64,000 bases of DNA from Hydra vulgaris (GCF_038396675.1 NC_088934.1:49276001-49340000), one strand, 5' to 3'. Positions 1 to 37,391 are shown, counted from the stretch's first letter. A program made the numbers and translations. The notes: generated by a model not told the origin, from the sequence alone.

Positions 1-302
1 ACACAAATAAAGCCAAGATGATTAAGTTTTTCATTTGGTATTATTTGATGGTCGTCTAGGGTATCATGCAATTAGTTAATTGTCTTTTTCCCGAAAGCAA
101 CAGTTGTTTTGACAGCATTGAGCTTTATACCGTTTAAGTTATTGTAAATATTGCATGTTGTAATCAGCCTTTCAAGACCAGATAGAGTAGAGCTAAGAAG
201 AATGATGTCGTCAGCATAAGCAACAACACCTGTGAAGTTTCCATGTATAGAAGTACCCACAACATTATCATTTTTTATAGTTTCGAGTAACTTTTTGGTG
301 TA
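1..302 (-). pseudogene. LINE reverse transcriptase fragment, downstream half of an interrupted copy
   Basis: Read on the minus strand, codons from 302 down to 72 encode a reverse-transcriptase palm segment. It contains the catalytic YADD box (AYADDIILLS) followed by a typical post-catalytic helix. The frame is open from the TAC codon at 302-300 and there is no start codon, so this is the inside of a longer protein. It continues the frame of the RT fragment at 5068-5440, which ends in a QGSILSPYLYNIY stretch that normally precedes the YADD box by a few dozen residues. The two were one LINE before the 303-5067 insertion. The fragment continues past the window edge. It is a dead remnant, and its clade (Jockey/CR1-like) is uncertain. 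Confidence 0.8.
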
Positions 303-895
<593 letters not shown>

Positions 896-2955
896 TTAGA
901 AAAAATCAGTAAGTAAATTTTTATACTTTAAAATACTCTTTTTGATAGTTTTTTTAAAGCCATTTAAGTTTTCAAGGTTAATAATATTTTGATTAAGTAA
1001 TAAAAAACTTATTCCAGATATGAGGTGCACAATAAGTAATTTTAAATTGCACAAGCTTAGTTTTGCATGAAGGCTCAAAAAGGGTACTATTTGTGCGCAA
1101 CAGGTATTTATACTCGGGCTTTTGTTTATAAAGACTATAGAAAATTGAAAGAGTTTTTTTGCATTTTACTATTATACATAAGACTTAGAACATTATATAT
1201 ATTTAGTTCAAACAATGTTAGTAAAGACATCTGTTCAAAAAGAGGCTTTGTGTGTTCGTTTTTATTTTTAAAATTAATTACTCGTATAGCATGCTTCTGT
1301 TTACGATAGAGAGGTTCTAGTTTGCTTTTATAGGTACTACCCCATGCTGTATTACCGTAATTTAAATAACTTTGAACAAAGCTATAGTAGATTTGTTTAA
1401 GTAGCGGCTTTTTCAATAAATGGCGTGATCGGTATATTATTCCGATACTTTTAGATATTTTACTACTTAAATAGGAGATATGTTTATTGCAATTTAGATT
1501 TTCGTCAATAAAAACACCTAAAAATTTAGTAATATTATCCCTACTTATTTCTTTATTTTCAATAAACAATTTTGGACGAGAAGATTCAACTTCTTTTTTT
1601 TTATAAGAAGGATGAAATAAAGAAAACTTCGTTTTACTTAAGTTAATAGAAAGTTTATTTGCCCTAAACCATCCAGAAATTTTTTCTAATTCTTGATTCA
1701 TTTCTACGCACAGTTCGTTTATAATTTTTCCGGAGATAAAAAAGTTGCTATCATCAGCAAACATTATAGTTGAAATTCTTTTTGATGCCCGATAGAGATC
1801 GTTAACGTAGATTAAAAAAAGCAAAGGCCCAAGTATTGAACCCTGAGGAACACCACACTTTAATATGGAAGGATTAGAGAGTTTATTATCTCCATAGTAT
1901 ATAGATTGCACACGTTTGTCTAAGTAGCTTTTTATCCATTTGTTTGTTCTACCCCTTATGCCATACATGTTAAGCTTTGATAATAATATTTTGTGGTCGA
2001 CTGTCTCAAAAGCCTTAGAGAGATCTATGAATACACCTAATGTAACTTCTCCGTTTGTAAAAGAGTTTTTTATTTTATCAACTAGGTGAAGGATTGCGTG
2101 TTCAGCTGATGTATTTTTTTGAAAGCCGAATTGCTTGGAGTAAATAAAATTATTTTCTTTAAAAAAAGTATATACTCTATTGTGCATAATTCTCTCAAGT
2201 ATCTTAGAGAATGTAGAAAGTATTGATATTGGTCTGTAATTGCCTATTTCACTTGTATCTCTTGATTTTAAAATAGGTTTTACTTTCGCAGTTTTCAGTT
2301 TTTCAGGAAAGATACCTTCCTCTAAGGAGTGTTTAAATATTTTAAATAAAGGAACTTTAAGCTCGTTTTGGCAATTAATTATAATGTTGCTATTGATGTC
2401 GTCGATTCCGGTTGCTTTGTTTCTTTTTAGGCTTTTAAAAGCATTGTTAAATTCTAACATGGTTAGTTTTTCGTTAGTCAATTCATTTTTATTACGATCT
2501 AAATATTTATCAAAAGATTTATTTGCACTAGGAACTTGGGAAGCAAGTTTAGATCCTATATTAACAAAGAAGTTGTTAAACTCATTTGCAATGACGTTTT
2601 CATCATGAATTGTTTTGGGGTTGATTTTTATAGTTTTAGGAAAGCACGGTTTGTTAATTTTTGGTTTACCAATAATTTCATTTAAGAATTGCCATGTTTT
2701 CCTAGAATCTGTTTGACACTTATCAAGTAGTTTATTATAATAATAATTATTAGCTTTAGCGGTTTTTTTAATTTTCTCAATAAGACTTGCATAACTCTTG
2801 TATTCCGATTTTGTTTTATCACTTTTTTTTTTAAGGTACTTTATATATAATCGTTGTTTCCGCTTAGATGATTTTGTAAGACCTTTACTCAACCAAGGTG
2901 AATTTATGTCTTTAAATTTAATTGTTTTTACTACTTTGGGGAAGTGTTTATCATA
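896..2955 (-). pseudogene. LINE ORF2 reverse transcriptase part, frameshifted
   Basis: Copies the element RNA into DNA at the nicked target. Visible RT blocks in order are NYRPISILSTFSKILERI, FIDLSKAFETVDHKILL (first catalytic D), CGVPQGSILGPLLFLIYVND and the catalytic FADD box (TIMFADDSNFF). Thumb and C-terminal sequence follow. The longest open stretch is 2892-1135 (585 codons). The frame continues upstream to about 2955, where a one-base shift separates it from the endonuclease part. Two more shifts near 1135 and 1000 split off the C-terminus, which reads through an APHIW-type motif (PHIWNK) and ends at 896. The motif set fits the CR1/Jockey superfamily. The copy is inactive because of the shifts. 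Confidence 0.85.
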
Positions 2956-3987
2956 AAGAAATACAAAATATCTATAAACGTATTATACATTATATTGGTA
3001 TCATTTGAGGATTCTAAATTTGACCAATCAATATTGGCTAACTCACTTTTAAAGTTAACCTGGGTATCCAAAGAAAAATGTCGCCTTGTGATTATTTTTT
3101 TTTCATTTATTTTAATTTTATTTGAGGTACTTCTTGAAATAAATATCGGAAAGTGATCCGATATAGATGTTTTAATTACTCCTTTCTTTAAGGAGATTTC
3201 AAATAAAGAATTTGTTAGTATATTATCTATTAGTGTTGCCGAATTTTTTGTAATTCGGGTTGGTTTATTTATAAGAGGAATTACACCAAATTGAAATAAA
3301 TTATTGTAAAAACTTTGTGTTTCTATATTATTTTCATAATTTAGAGCATTAAGATTAAAATCTCCTAGGATAAATAATTTTTTTTTTTCTTGTAAGCTTT
3401 TCAAAATAATATTTTGAAGATGATTTGAGAATATTTCTGTTGATGTTTGTGGCGGTTTATAACAGCATGATATTAAGGTATTTTTAGAGTCATTGTTAAT
3501 GATTTCAATAGAAACAAATTGCCTGTCGTAATCAGATGTGCATAGGTCGTTTCGTAATTTATACCGCAAACTATTTTTGATGTAAATTACAACACCCCCG
3601 CCTCTTTTTTTCGATTTCCTCTGCAAATGCACTCCTTCATAGTTATTTAATTGAAAAAGCGTGCTTTCGTTAAATTCGTCATCAGTTAACCATGTTTCGC
3701 TTAAACAAATAATATTAAAAATAAAATTGCTTTCCTCTAAGAATATTTTAAAGTTTTCAAAATTTGCTTTAGCACATCTAATATTAAGATGAACAAGAAA
3801 GGCTCTTAATAGGTTTAACATCTTTTAAATACTTATTTATTTCATCTGGAAACATGTAAGGTGTTTCCATATTCATTAATGAAAAGTTATCAATAAAGTT
3901 TTTGTCAAGGTCATATTTATCAAAAGTATTTTGATTATTTATTTTAAAAACCTTCTGAAATGTTTTCAAAAAGACTTTCGTATTCAA
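2931..3987 (-). pseudogene. LINE ORF2 endonuclease part (APE type), frameshifted
   Basis: The endonuclease nicks target DNA to prime reverse transcription. Landmarks in order are HLNIR near the start, CLSETWL (catalytic E), RGGGVVIYIK, CCYKPP, FILGDFNLNA (catalytic D and N), TLIDNILTN and SDHFPIF (catalytic DH). The natural N-terminus appears to be the methionine at 3987. A one-base shift near 3800 separates that leader from the HLNIR block, and another near 2955 separates the domain from the RT. All expected catalytic motifs of exonuclease/endonuclease/phosphatase-fold LINE endonucleases are present, so the damage is confined to indels. Confidence 0.85.
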
Positions 3988-4095
3988 ACGTTTTCGGATT
4001 CATTTTAACGGGTTTCGTTATTGATATATTATCAATAAAAATATCCAAAAAAATAAATAAGGATTAAATAAACCGTAAATAAAATAAGTAAAAGA

Positions 4096-4876
4096 TTACT
4101 TTTTATTTGTCTTCCACTCGCGTACAATAAGCTTGTCGTATGATATGTAAGCAAATTTTCCCAACTTTCTTTCAATTTTCATTTTTTCACGCAATTCCTT
4201 TCTTATTTTATTCGTTTCCATGCAGTAATCTTCGTTAATATATATTTTTTCCTTTTAACTTTGAGGCATTTCTAAAAATTTCCTCCTTATCTTTAAAGTC
4301 CAATAATTTCAGAACAATTGTTCTGTTCTCTTTTACACCTTTTTTACCAGCTCTATGTGCTCTTTCAATTTTTACATTTTCTACACCCAAGTATTCATTA
4401 AATTTTTTGTTCGCTTTCCAGCCAGCTTTCATTATCATCTTCTTTAATTCCGTCAACTCTTAGATTGTACCTCCTTGTTCTATCTTCAATTTCTCTTAGC
4501 TTACTGTTAATTTTTTTGAGGTCAGTGTTGTTAATTTGTATTTCATTATGGTTAGATTTATTTTTTATGAAAATATCTAACGAATTTTTTTTTTTTTTTC
4601 AATAAGTTCATCATGAAAATTTAGACTAACCTTTATTTCTTCAACTTCTGCTGCCAGTGTTGATATTTTTTAGGCGTTCTCTAAAATATTTTTTTCTACT
4701 TTGTCTAATCTTTCGTTTAAGATTTTGGTATTTGAACTAACGATACTTATAAAGTTGCTTTCTTGTTGCGTTAGCGCTACTTCCGTCTCCACTTTGTAGT
4801 TTGTAAACAAGTCTTTAATCATTTTTTTAATTTCAACAAGTGTAACTGCCATAATATCAATAATATTTATTACCAC
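4096..4876 (-). pseudogene. LINE ORF1 remnant, L1-ORF1-like RNA-binding protein
   Basis: ORF1 proteins coat the element RNA. The first part (4876-4670) reads as an acidic/basic helical segment compatible with a coiled coil. After a degenerate stretch, 4456-4235 matches the RRM-like Transposase_22 core: an IERAHRAGKK motif followed by a RTIVLKLLDFKDKEEI strand-helix. A one-base shift near 4245 leads into a KLGKFAYISYDKLIV C-terminal segment ending in a stop at 4098-4096. An L1-type ORF1 on an element of this kind is known in several invertebrate LINE groups. Several frame breaks make it nonfunctional. Confidence 0.65.
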
Positions 4877-5067
4877 TATTATTTAAAATATTATTTTAAT
4901 ATTATTTTTTGTTAATATATATAAAACAATTTTTTAAAAAATAAAAAGTCATTATTACTTTTTTTTTTTTTTCTTTGTAAATTTTCAACTTGCAAAAACA
5001 CGTCCGCTCGTTACAATAACCACGAACGTCTTTTTTATATGTTATATAGATTTTTATATGATATATT

Positions 5068-5440
5068 GTATATGTTATATAGGTAGGGGGACAGAATGGA
5101 TCCTTGCTTAAAAGCAAATGAAACTGATTTGGAACCTAGGTAAGAGACAGTTGCATTACTTTTGTGGTATAAAGAAGACATAGTGTTAACTATTTGGAAA
5201 GGTAAACTTTTATCAAAGAGAATCTCCCAGTTGCAGCTGTCAAAAGCTTTTTCAGCATCTAAAGAACACAAATAAATAGGCGAATTATTGTTGTAATGCT
5301 TAATTGTTTCGCTTATAACAAATTCAGCATGCAAGGTTGAACTCTTACTATTATCAAAACTCCAATTAAAGTTTTCAAACTTTAATTAGTTAATAATTTT
5401 TGCGCAAACCTTTTCGATTAAATATGAAATTAGCAAATCA
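5068..5440 (-). pseudogene. LINE reverse transcriptase fragment, upstream half of the interrupted copy
   Basis: Minus-strand RT fingers and palm segment. It starts in an ISYLIEKVCAKII block near 5440, has one in-frame stop near 5390, then runs through SSTLHAEFV, a SLDAEKAFDSCNWEILF catalytic box (first D) and ends in QGSILSPYLYNIY at 5068. The next residues of the same protein are found at 302 and below, across the inserted LINE. The residue pattern differs from the RT of the inserted element, so it is a different LINE family. Confidence 0.8.
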
Positions 5441-6665
5441 ATTTATAAATAATTTTATAAGAATTAATTTATAATACGAAAATTAAAAAAAAACAGAAGC
5501 GAAAGCCTAATTTGGCTTTTCCTTCTGTCCCTTCAAACTTCAACATTAACTAATGCTCAGTAATAATGCGGCTGTTTTTATTTATTGGTTAACGAAATTC
5601 TTTCGTACAGTAGAACTACTTATTTCGATTAGTTACTTGGCGGAATTTCAAGCAGATCGAGCTAAGTAAAATTCCGATTGAAAAGTTTAGACCTCGAGAT
5701 CAAATGCAACCGCTGTATAAATTTTAACAATACAAACAATATTATACCATAAATTAACGATTTTTGATTAATCAACGAAGTAAACCTAGTATAGGACTCG
5801 GGAATTATATAAACCTATTGCAGGCGGTACCAAATATTTAAGAGTCAATTAAATTTGATATAAATAAACCAACTTCACTAAGACTATTAACAAGATCTTC
5901 CCGTTTGGCATTGAAATTTCTGTCGCCATCTTGAATTATAACGCACTTAAAAAATACTTAATGTGACAATACTTTATATAAGCATCAGTAGACTAACGCA
6001 TGTGCAAAATATCATATTCTAATTTTATCTACTACGATCGACTTAACGTTACAGCGACCCAATACAATATAAACTTATACGTCTTCATCGTTTACCTCGC
6101 TCAAAGAAGGTAATTCTAAGAGTCGTTAGTTTTATTAAACTGGACGTTGAGTTAATTAAACTTTCATTAAAATTTAGCTACCCAAGACCTTTGCCTATTT
6201 TAGTCTCATTTAGAGTGGAGCGTCTGATAATAATTTAACCAACAACGGACGAAACTTAGCTTAGTTCGACTTAGAATTCACACATTTAAAATTAACGTTT
6301 ATATACATATTTAATACTTTTTGAATTGCAATGAAAATTATCGATAGCAATTTAGACGAAAGCAGATAGCCCACTCTAGCTAACTTAAACCTAGAAGTGC
6401 TTTAGTCAAAAACAAATGTTTACTACACAAATACTAATGCAGTAACTATGAATTTTCGTATAAAGGCCGTCTGGCTAAAATCTTGCTAGAGCATTCTCCG
6501 CCAGGTGAAATTAATATTATAGTTTGATTAATTTTGCGGAATAACAGCTTTCTTCTTTGAATCATGTATTTACTTTGTGCAAAAATTAATTTATCATCAT
6601 TATAAATAGTTATATTGGCATAAGACTGTGCACCCCACCCTCTTATAAAAAGTAATTCTATTTGT
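5441..6665. other. Intergenic region downstream of RPL14
   Basis: About 1.2 kb with somewhat less extreme base composition than its surroundings. Only short open frames are present (for example 6709-6446 and 5929-5849 on the minus strand), and none has a recognisable motif or splice-supported extension. No RNA gene was identified. Confidence 0.4.
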
Positions 6666-6671
6666 TTTAAT
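6666..6671 (-). other. Candidate poly(A) signal of RPL14
   Basis: ATTAAA on the minus strand, about 65 nt downstream of the RPL14 stop codon. It is the only close match to a cleavage signal in the expected range, and the assignment is tentative. Confidence 0.35.
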
Positions 6672-6735
6672 GTTTTGATCCCAACATAATAAAGAGACAA
6701 AAATTGCAAATACGCTTAGTAATTTATAAGACTAT

Positions 6736-6795
6736 TTACTTCTTTCGTGCATCAGCTTTCATCAACTTCAGAACTGCTTTTATTTTTCGATTTTT
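6736..6795 (-). CDS. RPL14: RPL14 exon 4 (terminal)
   Basis: Encodes 19 basic residues (KNRKIKAVLKLMKADARKK) and the TAA stop at 6738-6736. The acceptor is a pyrimidine-rich ...TTTTAG at 6797-6796. The sequence corresponds to the conserved eL14 helix that follows DFDRFK. Confidence 0.9.
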   Translation of the reverse strand, partial: KNRKIKAVLKLMKADARKK

Positions 6796-9700
6796 CTAAA
6801 AGAAAAACATTTTATTAGTATTAAAAACCTAACTACACCATTTGATAAAAAAAAGCACTTTGCACTAAAGAATAAAAATAAATTTGCTTTGAAAATATTG
6901 TTTAAATGTGATTGACGAGAATAATTTTCAATAAAGTCAACTCAAATAACTTGAGATAACAGTTATAATTAAGTATTTAAGCTAACTGCCACAGGATTGA
7001 ACTACAAGAAATAAACTTACATTCTGTTTGGCATTTTTACTCTTGAACCTATCAAAGTCATTTAAGTTAGATTTAGCAATTCTGTTTTTAAGTTTTGCAC
7101 ACCAAGCTGTTTTATCCCATTTAGCATTAATTTCGCTTTTTTCATACTGCTTACGAACAGCACCACTTCGTGCACCAAGAGGAATATCTATCTTTAAGTC
7201 TGTTAAACTTAAGTCTTTGAAACGCATTACTTGACGAGGGATGCCATTCACAGGATTTTCAACTATTCCCTAAAAATTAATGTAACCATTAGGAAAGAAG
7301 CCAAATTTAGGGCAAATAAAAATAAAAAAAAGCGTGAAAAAAACCCCCACAAGGTATCGATATTTACCTTGTACTTAAAGCCAAATAATTTAAAAATAAT
7401 TAAGGGCATTTTGCTGCTTAAATGTAAAGAGGTAAACCTCAATATTTCTGGAACTTTTTTTTGTAATCGTAATTTTTTATATTTACCCCAAATTTGGCCT
7501 TCTTGTATATGTGGCTTTTGAAAATATTTTTTTTAAACACCTCTAGTAAAAATGCAATAATTCTAATATTTTTGCAAAAAAAAGGTAAAATATAAGTGAC
7601 ACATTAAATGCACAATCAGAATCCTTTGTAACAATCATCTTAATCATAGGTGTCCTAAGGTTATGAATCATCACCAGTGCATTTTATTTCTAGTAATATT
7701 TAATTAAAAGCCACAAATAGAGAAGAAAAGTTTAACAAGATTATTAACACAAAACCCTAAACAATTAAAACAAGCACTGCTGCACACCACTCATGTTACA
7801 CGGAGAAAAAAAATTCAACCATGCAGACAGTGATTAAAAACAGAAGTGGAAAAAGATAACAAAGAGTATTTATAAAAAACAAACATAAAAACTAAAATTA
7901 GCTGTACTTATATACAAGTTATTCAGGTGCAACAATATCAATAAAACATAAAAGCTGCACATATCAGATTCCTCATTACAATCATATTACTCATAGGTGT
8001 CCTAAGGTATAAATCATCATAAGTGCTTTGTAAAAGTTATCTGAAAAAACATTAAAAATTGTCAAGAGGCTTCCAACCATTACAAATTTATGTTGTAACT
8101 GTATTTTCCTTCTATTATTATTTGTGCACTTGGGAACGAATGAGTAACTACTAAATTGGTTAGCCATTAGCTTTTATGTGCATTTTAAAACCAAAATAAT
8201 CACCTAACAATACAGCCAGAATGATTAAACAAATCACCTAACAATACAGCCAGAATGATTAAAATCATGCAAGTGAGAAATTACTAATTTAAAAAAAAAT
8301 TTTTTTTTAGAAAAGAAAATTGTATCACTAAATTTATTTAAATGTCAAGAGGCTTCCAACCATTACAAATTCATGTTGTAACTGTATTTTCCTTCCATTT
8401 CTATTTGTGCACTTGGGAACGAATGACTAGTGATTGACAATACCAGGCATTAGCTTTTTGTGCCGACTATAATTTTAAGTATTACTTTGGTTATAACTTA
8501 CTAATTGCTATTTTTGTATAAATATATACTCTCACTGCCTTCAAAAATTTTAACTTTTAAAAATTTTAATATTCATTAACACAAGAAATAGCAAAGAGAT
8601 GATTGAATATTTTGAATCTTTATAAATATATTATTGAAACTAATAAGATTTTTATATAAAAAATTATATATTTTTTAAATATTAAAAAACTATAACTTGA
8701 CACCAAAAAAAAAAAGTTGTAAGGACATCAAAAAAATTATTTATAAAATAAATCTAAAAAAATCTTATACTTAAAACAACCTTTAAGTGTTTGGAGGCTT
8801 CCAACCATTACAAATTTATGTTGTAACTGTATTTTCCTTCCATTATTATCTGGGCACTTGGGAACGAATGATTAACTATTGATTTTGTTAGCCATTAGCT
8901 TTTTGTGCCATTTAAAATTAGTAGAAAAACTAATTAGAGTAATTTAACTTATAGTATTAAAATCTTATTTACTTATGGTAGTAATAATTTTAGGGTACTC
9001 AAAATTAGTTTTAAGAAAAGTTTTCTAGGATGTGTAAACATAGCACCATTATAAAATACTAATAATTATGAATATTACTGTCTAAATCCTTACAGTCAAC
9101 GAATGTACGCATATTTTGTGTTAATCCCCAATGACCAGTCAATGCATGAACATTTAACTGCATCCATCACTCATGGTCAACTGATAAAATTGCACTCAAA
9201 TTAATTTTAAATTTTAGATACACATGTTTTCATTTAGATAAATATGTTTTAAATTATAAAGAGGCTAGTAAAAGGGTTAATTACATATTTGACAAGATTA
9301 ACTTGTTGAAACATGGGTCTCAAATAACTGATATATATTTAAATTAAATTATACAAAGTGTCAGGTTCAAAGAGAAGTCAAATCTCTTTTCTAAACAAAG
9401 GGAGTAGAAAACACAGTAAATATTTTAAATAAAAGAGAGAAATGCATCTCCTACATTAAAAGCATCAAACAAATTACAAAAAACTATATACAAAAAATAA
9501 CAAATTTTAATAAAACAATAAAATTCAATAGGGAAGGATTTAACTAGAAAATGTGAAAAGCAACCCTTAATGACAAAACAAAATGGCTAGAAACTGTGAA
9601 TGGAATTATAGACCAGCATGCACATTTTAGTTAAACCTTTTTTTGTGACACATTTAGACAATGTTGTTAATGTATAGAGCGGTTTCATAAAAATTAAAAC

Positions 9701-10301
9701 TAGTTGAGACTTGTAGACAAGAAAGAGACTTAATGGCAATAAAAGTTATCACCGGTTGCTAATTTGTTAGTAAAAAATTAAACAAGCTAACAACATTCAC
9801 AACTAAAAAACATTCAAGTACATTAGTGTATTAATACTCTGAAATATAAATCTTATTCTGAATGTGAATTCTTAAAGTGCATTTTCTAAAAGTAAAGTGT
9901 TTTATTACCATGCATACTACAATCACAAGATTTTGAACTTCTGAAAAACTATAATTATTATAGCATTAATGATATTTAAACATTACATTTAACAATTATA
10001 AAACTATATTCTTCAACTTTAATAAAAAAAAGCAAGGCAACACAATTACGCAAGAAAGATGTTAAATATATTGTTATTGTAAAATTTTATCAAAACTTAC
10101 TCTTTTTAAGTCGACTATATCACAAATGACAACCAATTTTCCTTCGTATTTTCCTAAGTTCACTAAGGCTACACGACCGGCCTCAACAAACCTCGTATAG
10201 ACCTAAACATGGCAGTAAATGATTCATAAGAACAACCACATTTGTAATTTAAACGCTCAACCGAATGAAAATAATATAAAGCGTGCAAGTTTACCAACCA
10301 T
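6736..10301 (-). CDS. RPL14: Ribosomal protein L14 (eL14), four exons
   Basis: Component of the large cytosolic ribosomal subunit. Coding exons on the minus strand are 10301-10299 (ATG only), 10202-10101, 7269-7021 and 6795-6736. All are in phase 0 and together encode 137 residues. The protein opens MVYTRFVEAGRVALVNLG, then IDV-like GKLVVICDIVD, VNGIPRQVMRFKDL, KWDKTAWCAKL and DFDRFKSKNAKQ, and ends in a lysine-rich tail. This matches the eL14 pattern along its whole length. It lacks the Ala/Lys-rich extension of vertebrate forms. Introns 2 and 3 have GTAAGT donors and all acceptors end in AG. Intron 1 has a weaker GTTGGT donor, chosen because it alone keeps the frame. The start is followed at once by intron 1. 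Intron 2 hosts five snoRNAs. Confidence 0.95.
7021..7269 (-). CDS. RPL14: RPL14 exon 3
   Basis: 83 codons, phase 0 at both ends. The acceptor AG is at 7271-7270 and the donor GTAAGT at 7020-7015. It carries the eL14 core from GIVENPVNGIPRQ to the FDRFKSKNAKQN segment. Confidence 0.95.
7275..7545. mobile_element. Degenerate inverted-repeat MITE next to RPL14 exon 3
   Basis: The segment 7370-7545 is a diverged copy of one arm of the MITE at 38606-39250. Both share a run through AAAGCCAAATAATTTA, GCTGCTTAAATGTAAAGAGG and AACACC(C/T)CTA. The left part is a more degraded arm in the opposite orientation. It sits only a few bases from the exon 3 acceptor in intron 2. Confidence 0.55.
7607..7683 (-). 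ncRNA. C/D-box snoRNA, copy A, in RPL14 intron 2
   Basis: Minus-strand RNA of about 77 nt. A terminal stem AATGCAC/GTGCATT (7683-7677 with 7613-7607) brackets a perfect C box GTGATGA (7674-7668) and a D box CTGA (7619-7616). The internal guide CCTTAGGACACCT (7660-7648) is exactly complementary to the universally conserved LSU rRNA segment AGGUGUCCUAAGG. A degenerate D' box (ATGA, 7647-7644) follows the guide. Counting five nucleotides from D' points to the G of AGGUG as the 2'-O-methylation target. From memory this is the SNORD12/snR190-type site. It shares the host gene strand, as expected for an intron-processed snoRNA. Confidence 0.85.
7957..8026 (-). ncRNA. C/D-box snoRNA, copy B, in RPL14 intron 2
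   Basis: Second copy of the C/D snoRNA. The terminal stem is GCAC/GTGC (8026-8023 with 7960-7957), the C box ATGATGA (8020-8014) and the D box CTGA (7967-7964). The guide CCTTAGGACACCT (8007-7995) and the following TATGA are identical to copy A, while the flanks and the second half have diverged. Conservation of the boxes and guide against a diverged background supports function. Confidence 0.82.
8057..8182 (-). ncRNA. H/ACA-box snoRNA, copy 1, in RPL14 intron 2
   Basis: Minus-strand RNA of about 126 nt with two hairpins. The 5' hairpin is closed by TGCAC (8182-8178) and GTGCA (8129-8125). The H box is AAATAA (8123-8118). The 3' hairpin has an AGAAGG/CCTCT outer stem and a TTACAA/TTGTAA inner stem. 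The ACA box at 8062-8060 is followed by exactly three nucleotides. It shares 80-90 percent of its sequence with copies 2 and 3. The rRNA target was not worked out. Confidence 0.8.
8201..8268. repeat. 34-bp tandem duplication in RPL14 intron 2
   Basis: Two adjacent near-identical units starting CACCTAACAATACAGCCAGA, at 8201 and 8235. They lie between H/ACA copies 1 and 2. Confidence 0.85.
8340..8464 (-). ncRNA. H/ACA-box snoRNA, copy 2, in RPL14 intron 2
   Basis: Same two-hairpin layout as copy 1. The 5' stem is GGCAC/GTGC(A), the hinge contains ATAGAA as an ANANNA-type H box, and the 3' hairpin keeps the TTACAA/TTGTAA inner stem. The ACA box is at 8345-8343 with three nucleotides after it. 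The loop of the 5' hairpin differs most from the other copies. Confidence 0.78.
8785..8909 (-). ncRNA. H/ACA-box snoRNA, copy 3, in RPL14 intron 2
   Basis: The clearest copy. A GGCAC/GTGCC stem closes the 5' hairpin, AGATAA is a perfect ANANNA H box, and the 3' hairpin is closed by TGGA(A)GG/CCTCCA with inner TTACAA/TTGTAA. The ACA box at 8790-8788 is followed by CTT. Compared with copy 1, stem changes occur on both sides (T to G at the 5' stem end with A to C opposite, and A-T to G-C in the 3' stem). This supports the fold. Confidence 0.85.
10101..10202 (-). CDS. RPL14: RPL14 exon 2
   Basis: 34 codons, phase 0. The acceptor AG is at 10204-10203 and the donor GTAAGT at 10100-10095. It encodes VYTRFVEAGRV through ICDIVDLKR, the N-terminal SH3-like barrel of eL14. 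Confidence 0.95.
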
Positions 10302-10570
10302 TTTGCGTTCTGTGTTCGCTCAAAAAGGCTGAAGAAATTCGACGAATGATGGTCGTTGGTTCAATTTTTCATATTACCTCCGGAATGTTTCAAAACTTAA
10401 AATAAAATACTGCTAGAAACGGGGGTTAAAAATGGTATCACTAACTCCAGACCGCAAAGTAGTTTAAGTCAATATAAAGTACCTCCTAACTAATGCTCAA
10501 TATTTTTATAAAACAAATGGCAATTTTTGTATAGACGGGCGTAATAGGCGTTAGTTGTGTCTAATAAGAA
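10302..10570. promoter_or_regulatory. Divergent promoter shared by RPL14 and UBE2V
   Basis: Only 269 bp separate the two start codons, which point away from each other. On the RPL14 side, CCTTTTT at 10328-10322 (minus) is a good candidate for a 5' terminal oligopyrimidine start. It would give a 27-nt 5' UTR, usual for ribosomal protein mRNAs. No TATA box is obvious at a fitting distance on either side. One element may drive two housekeeping genes, but this is inference from spacing. Confidence 0.6.
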
Positions 10571-37349
<26,779 letters not shown>

Positions 37350-37391
37350 AAATGTTAGGTTGGCGCAGCCTCCAGAAGGTTTAAAACATTG

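Noticed and set aside
2240..2608. 122-codon plus-strand frame
   Set aside because: Antisense shadow of the LINE reverse transcriptase.
5560..5850. Minus-strand resemblance to the 3' end of a mitochondrial large rRNA (TGTACGAAAGAA and GATCTGCTTGAAA blocks)
   Set aside because: The similarity is patchy and from memory only. A nucleotide search against the Hydra mitochondrial rnl gene would decide, and it is not strong enough to annotate.
5849..5929. Short minus-strand frame starting MATEISMPNGK in a good start context
   Set aside because: Only 26 codons, and no downstream exon or family match could be found. It may be chance.
6446..6709. 87-codon minus-strand frame downstream of RPL14
   Set aside because: No family motif, splice signal or start context. 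It overlaps the expected RPL14 3' UTR.
9061..9200. Possible fourth H/ACA snoRNA in RPL14 intron 2 (TGACCA/TGGTCA hairpin, ACACAA hinge, terminal ACA)
   Set aside because: The distance from the 3' hairpin pocket to the ACA is too short and there is no second copy, so it fails the usual structure rules.
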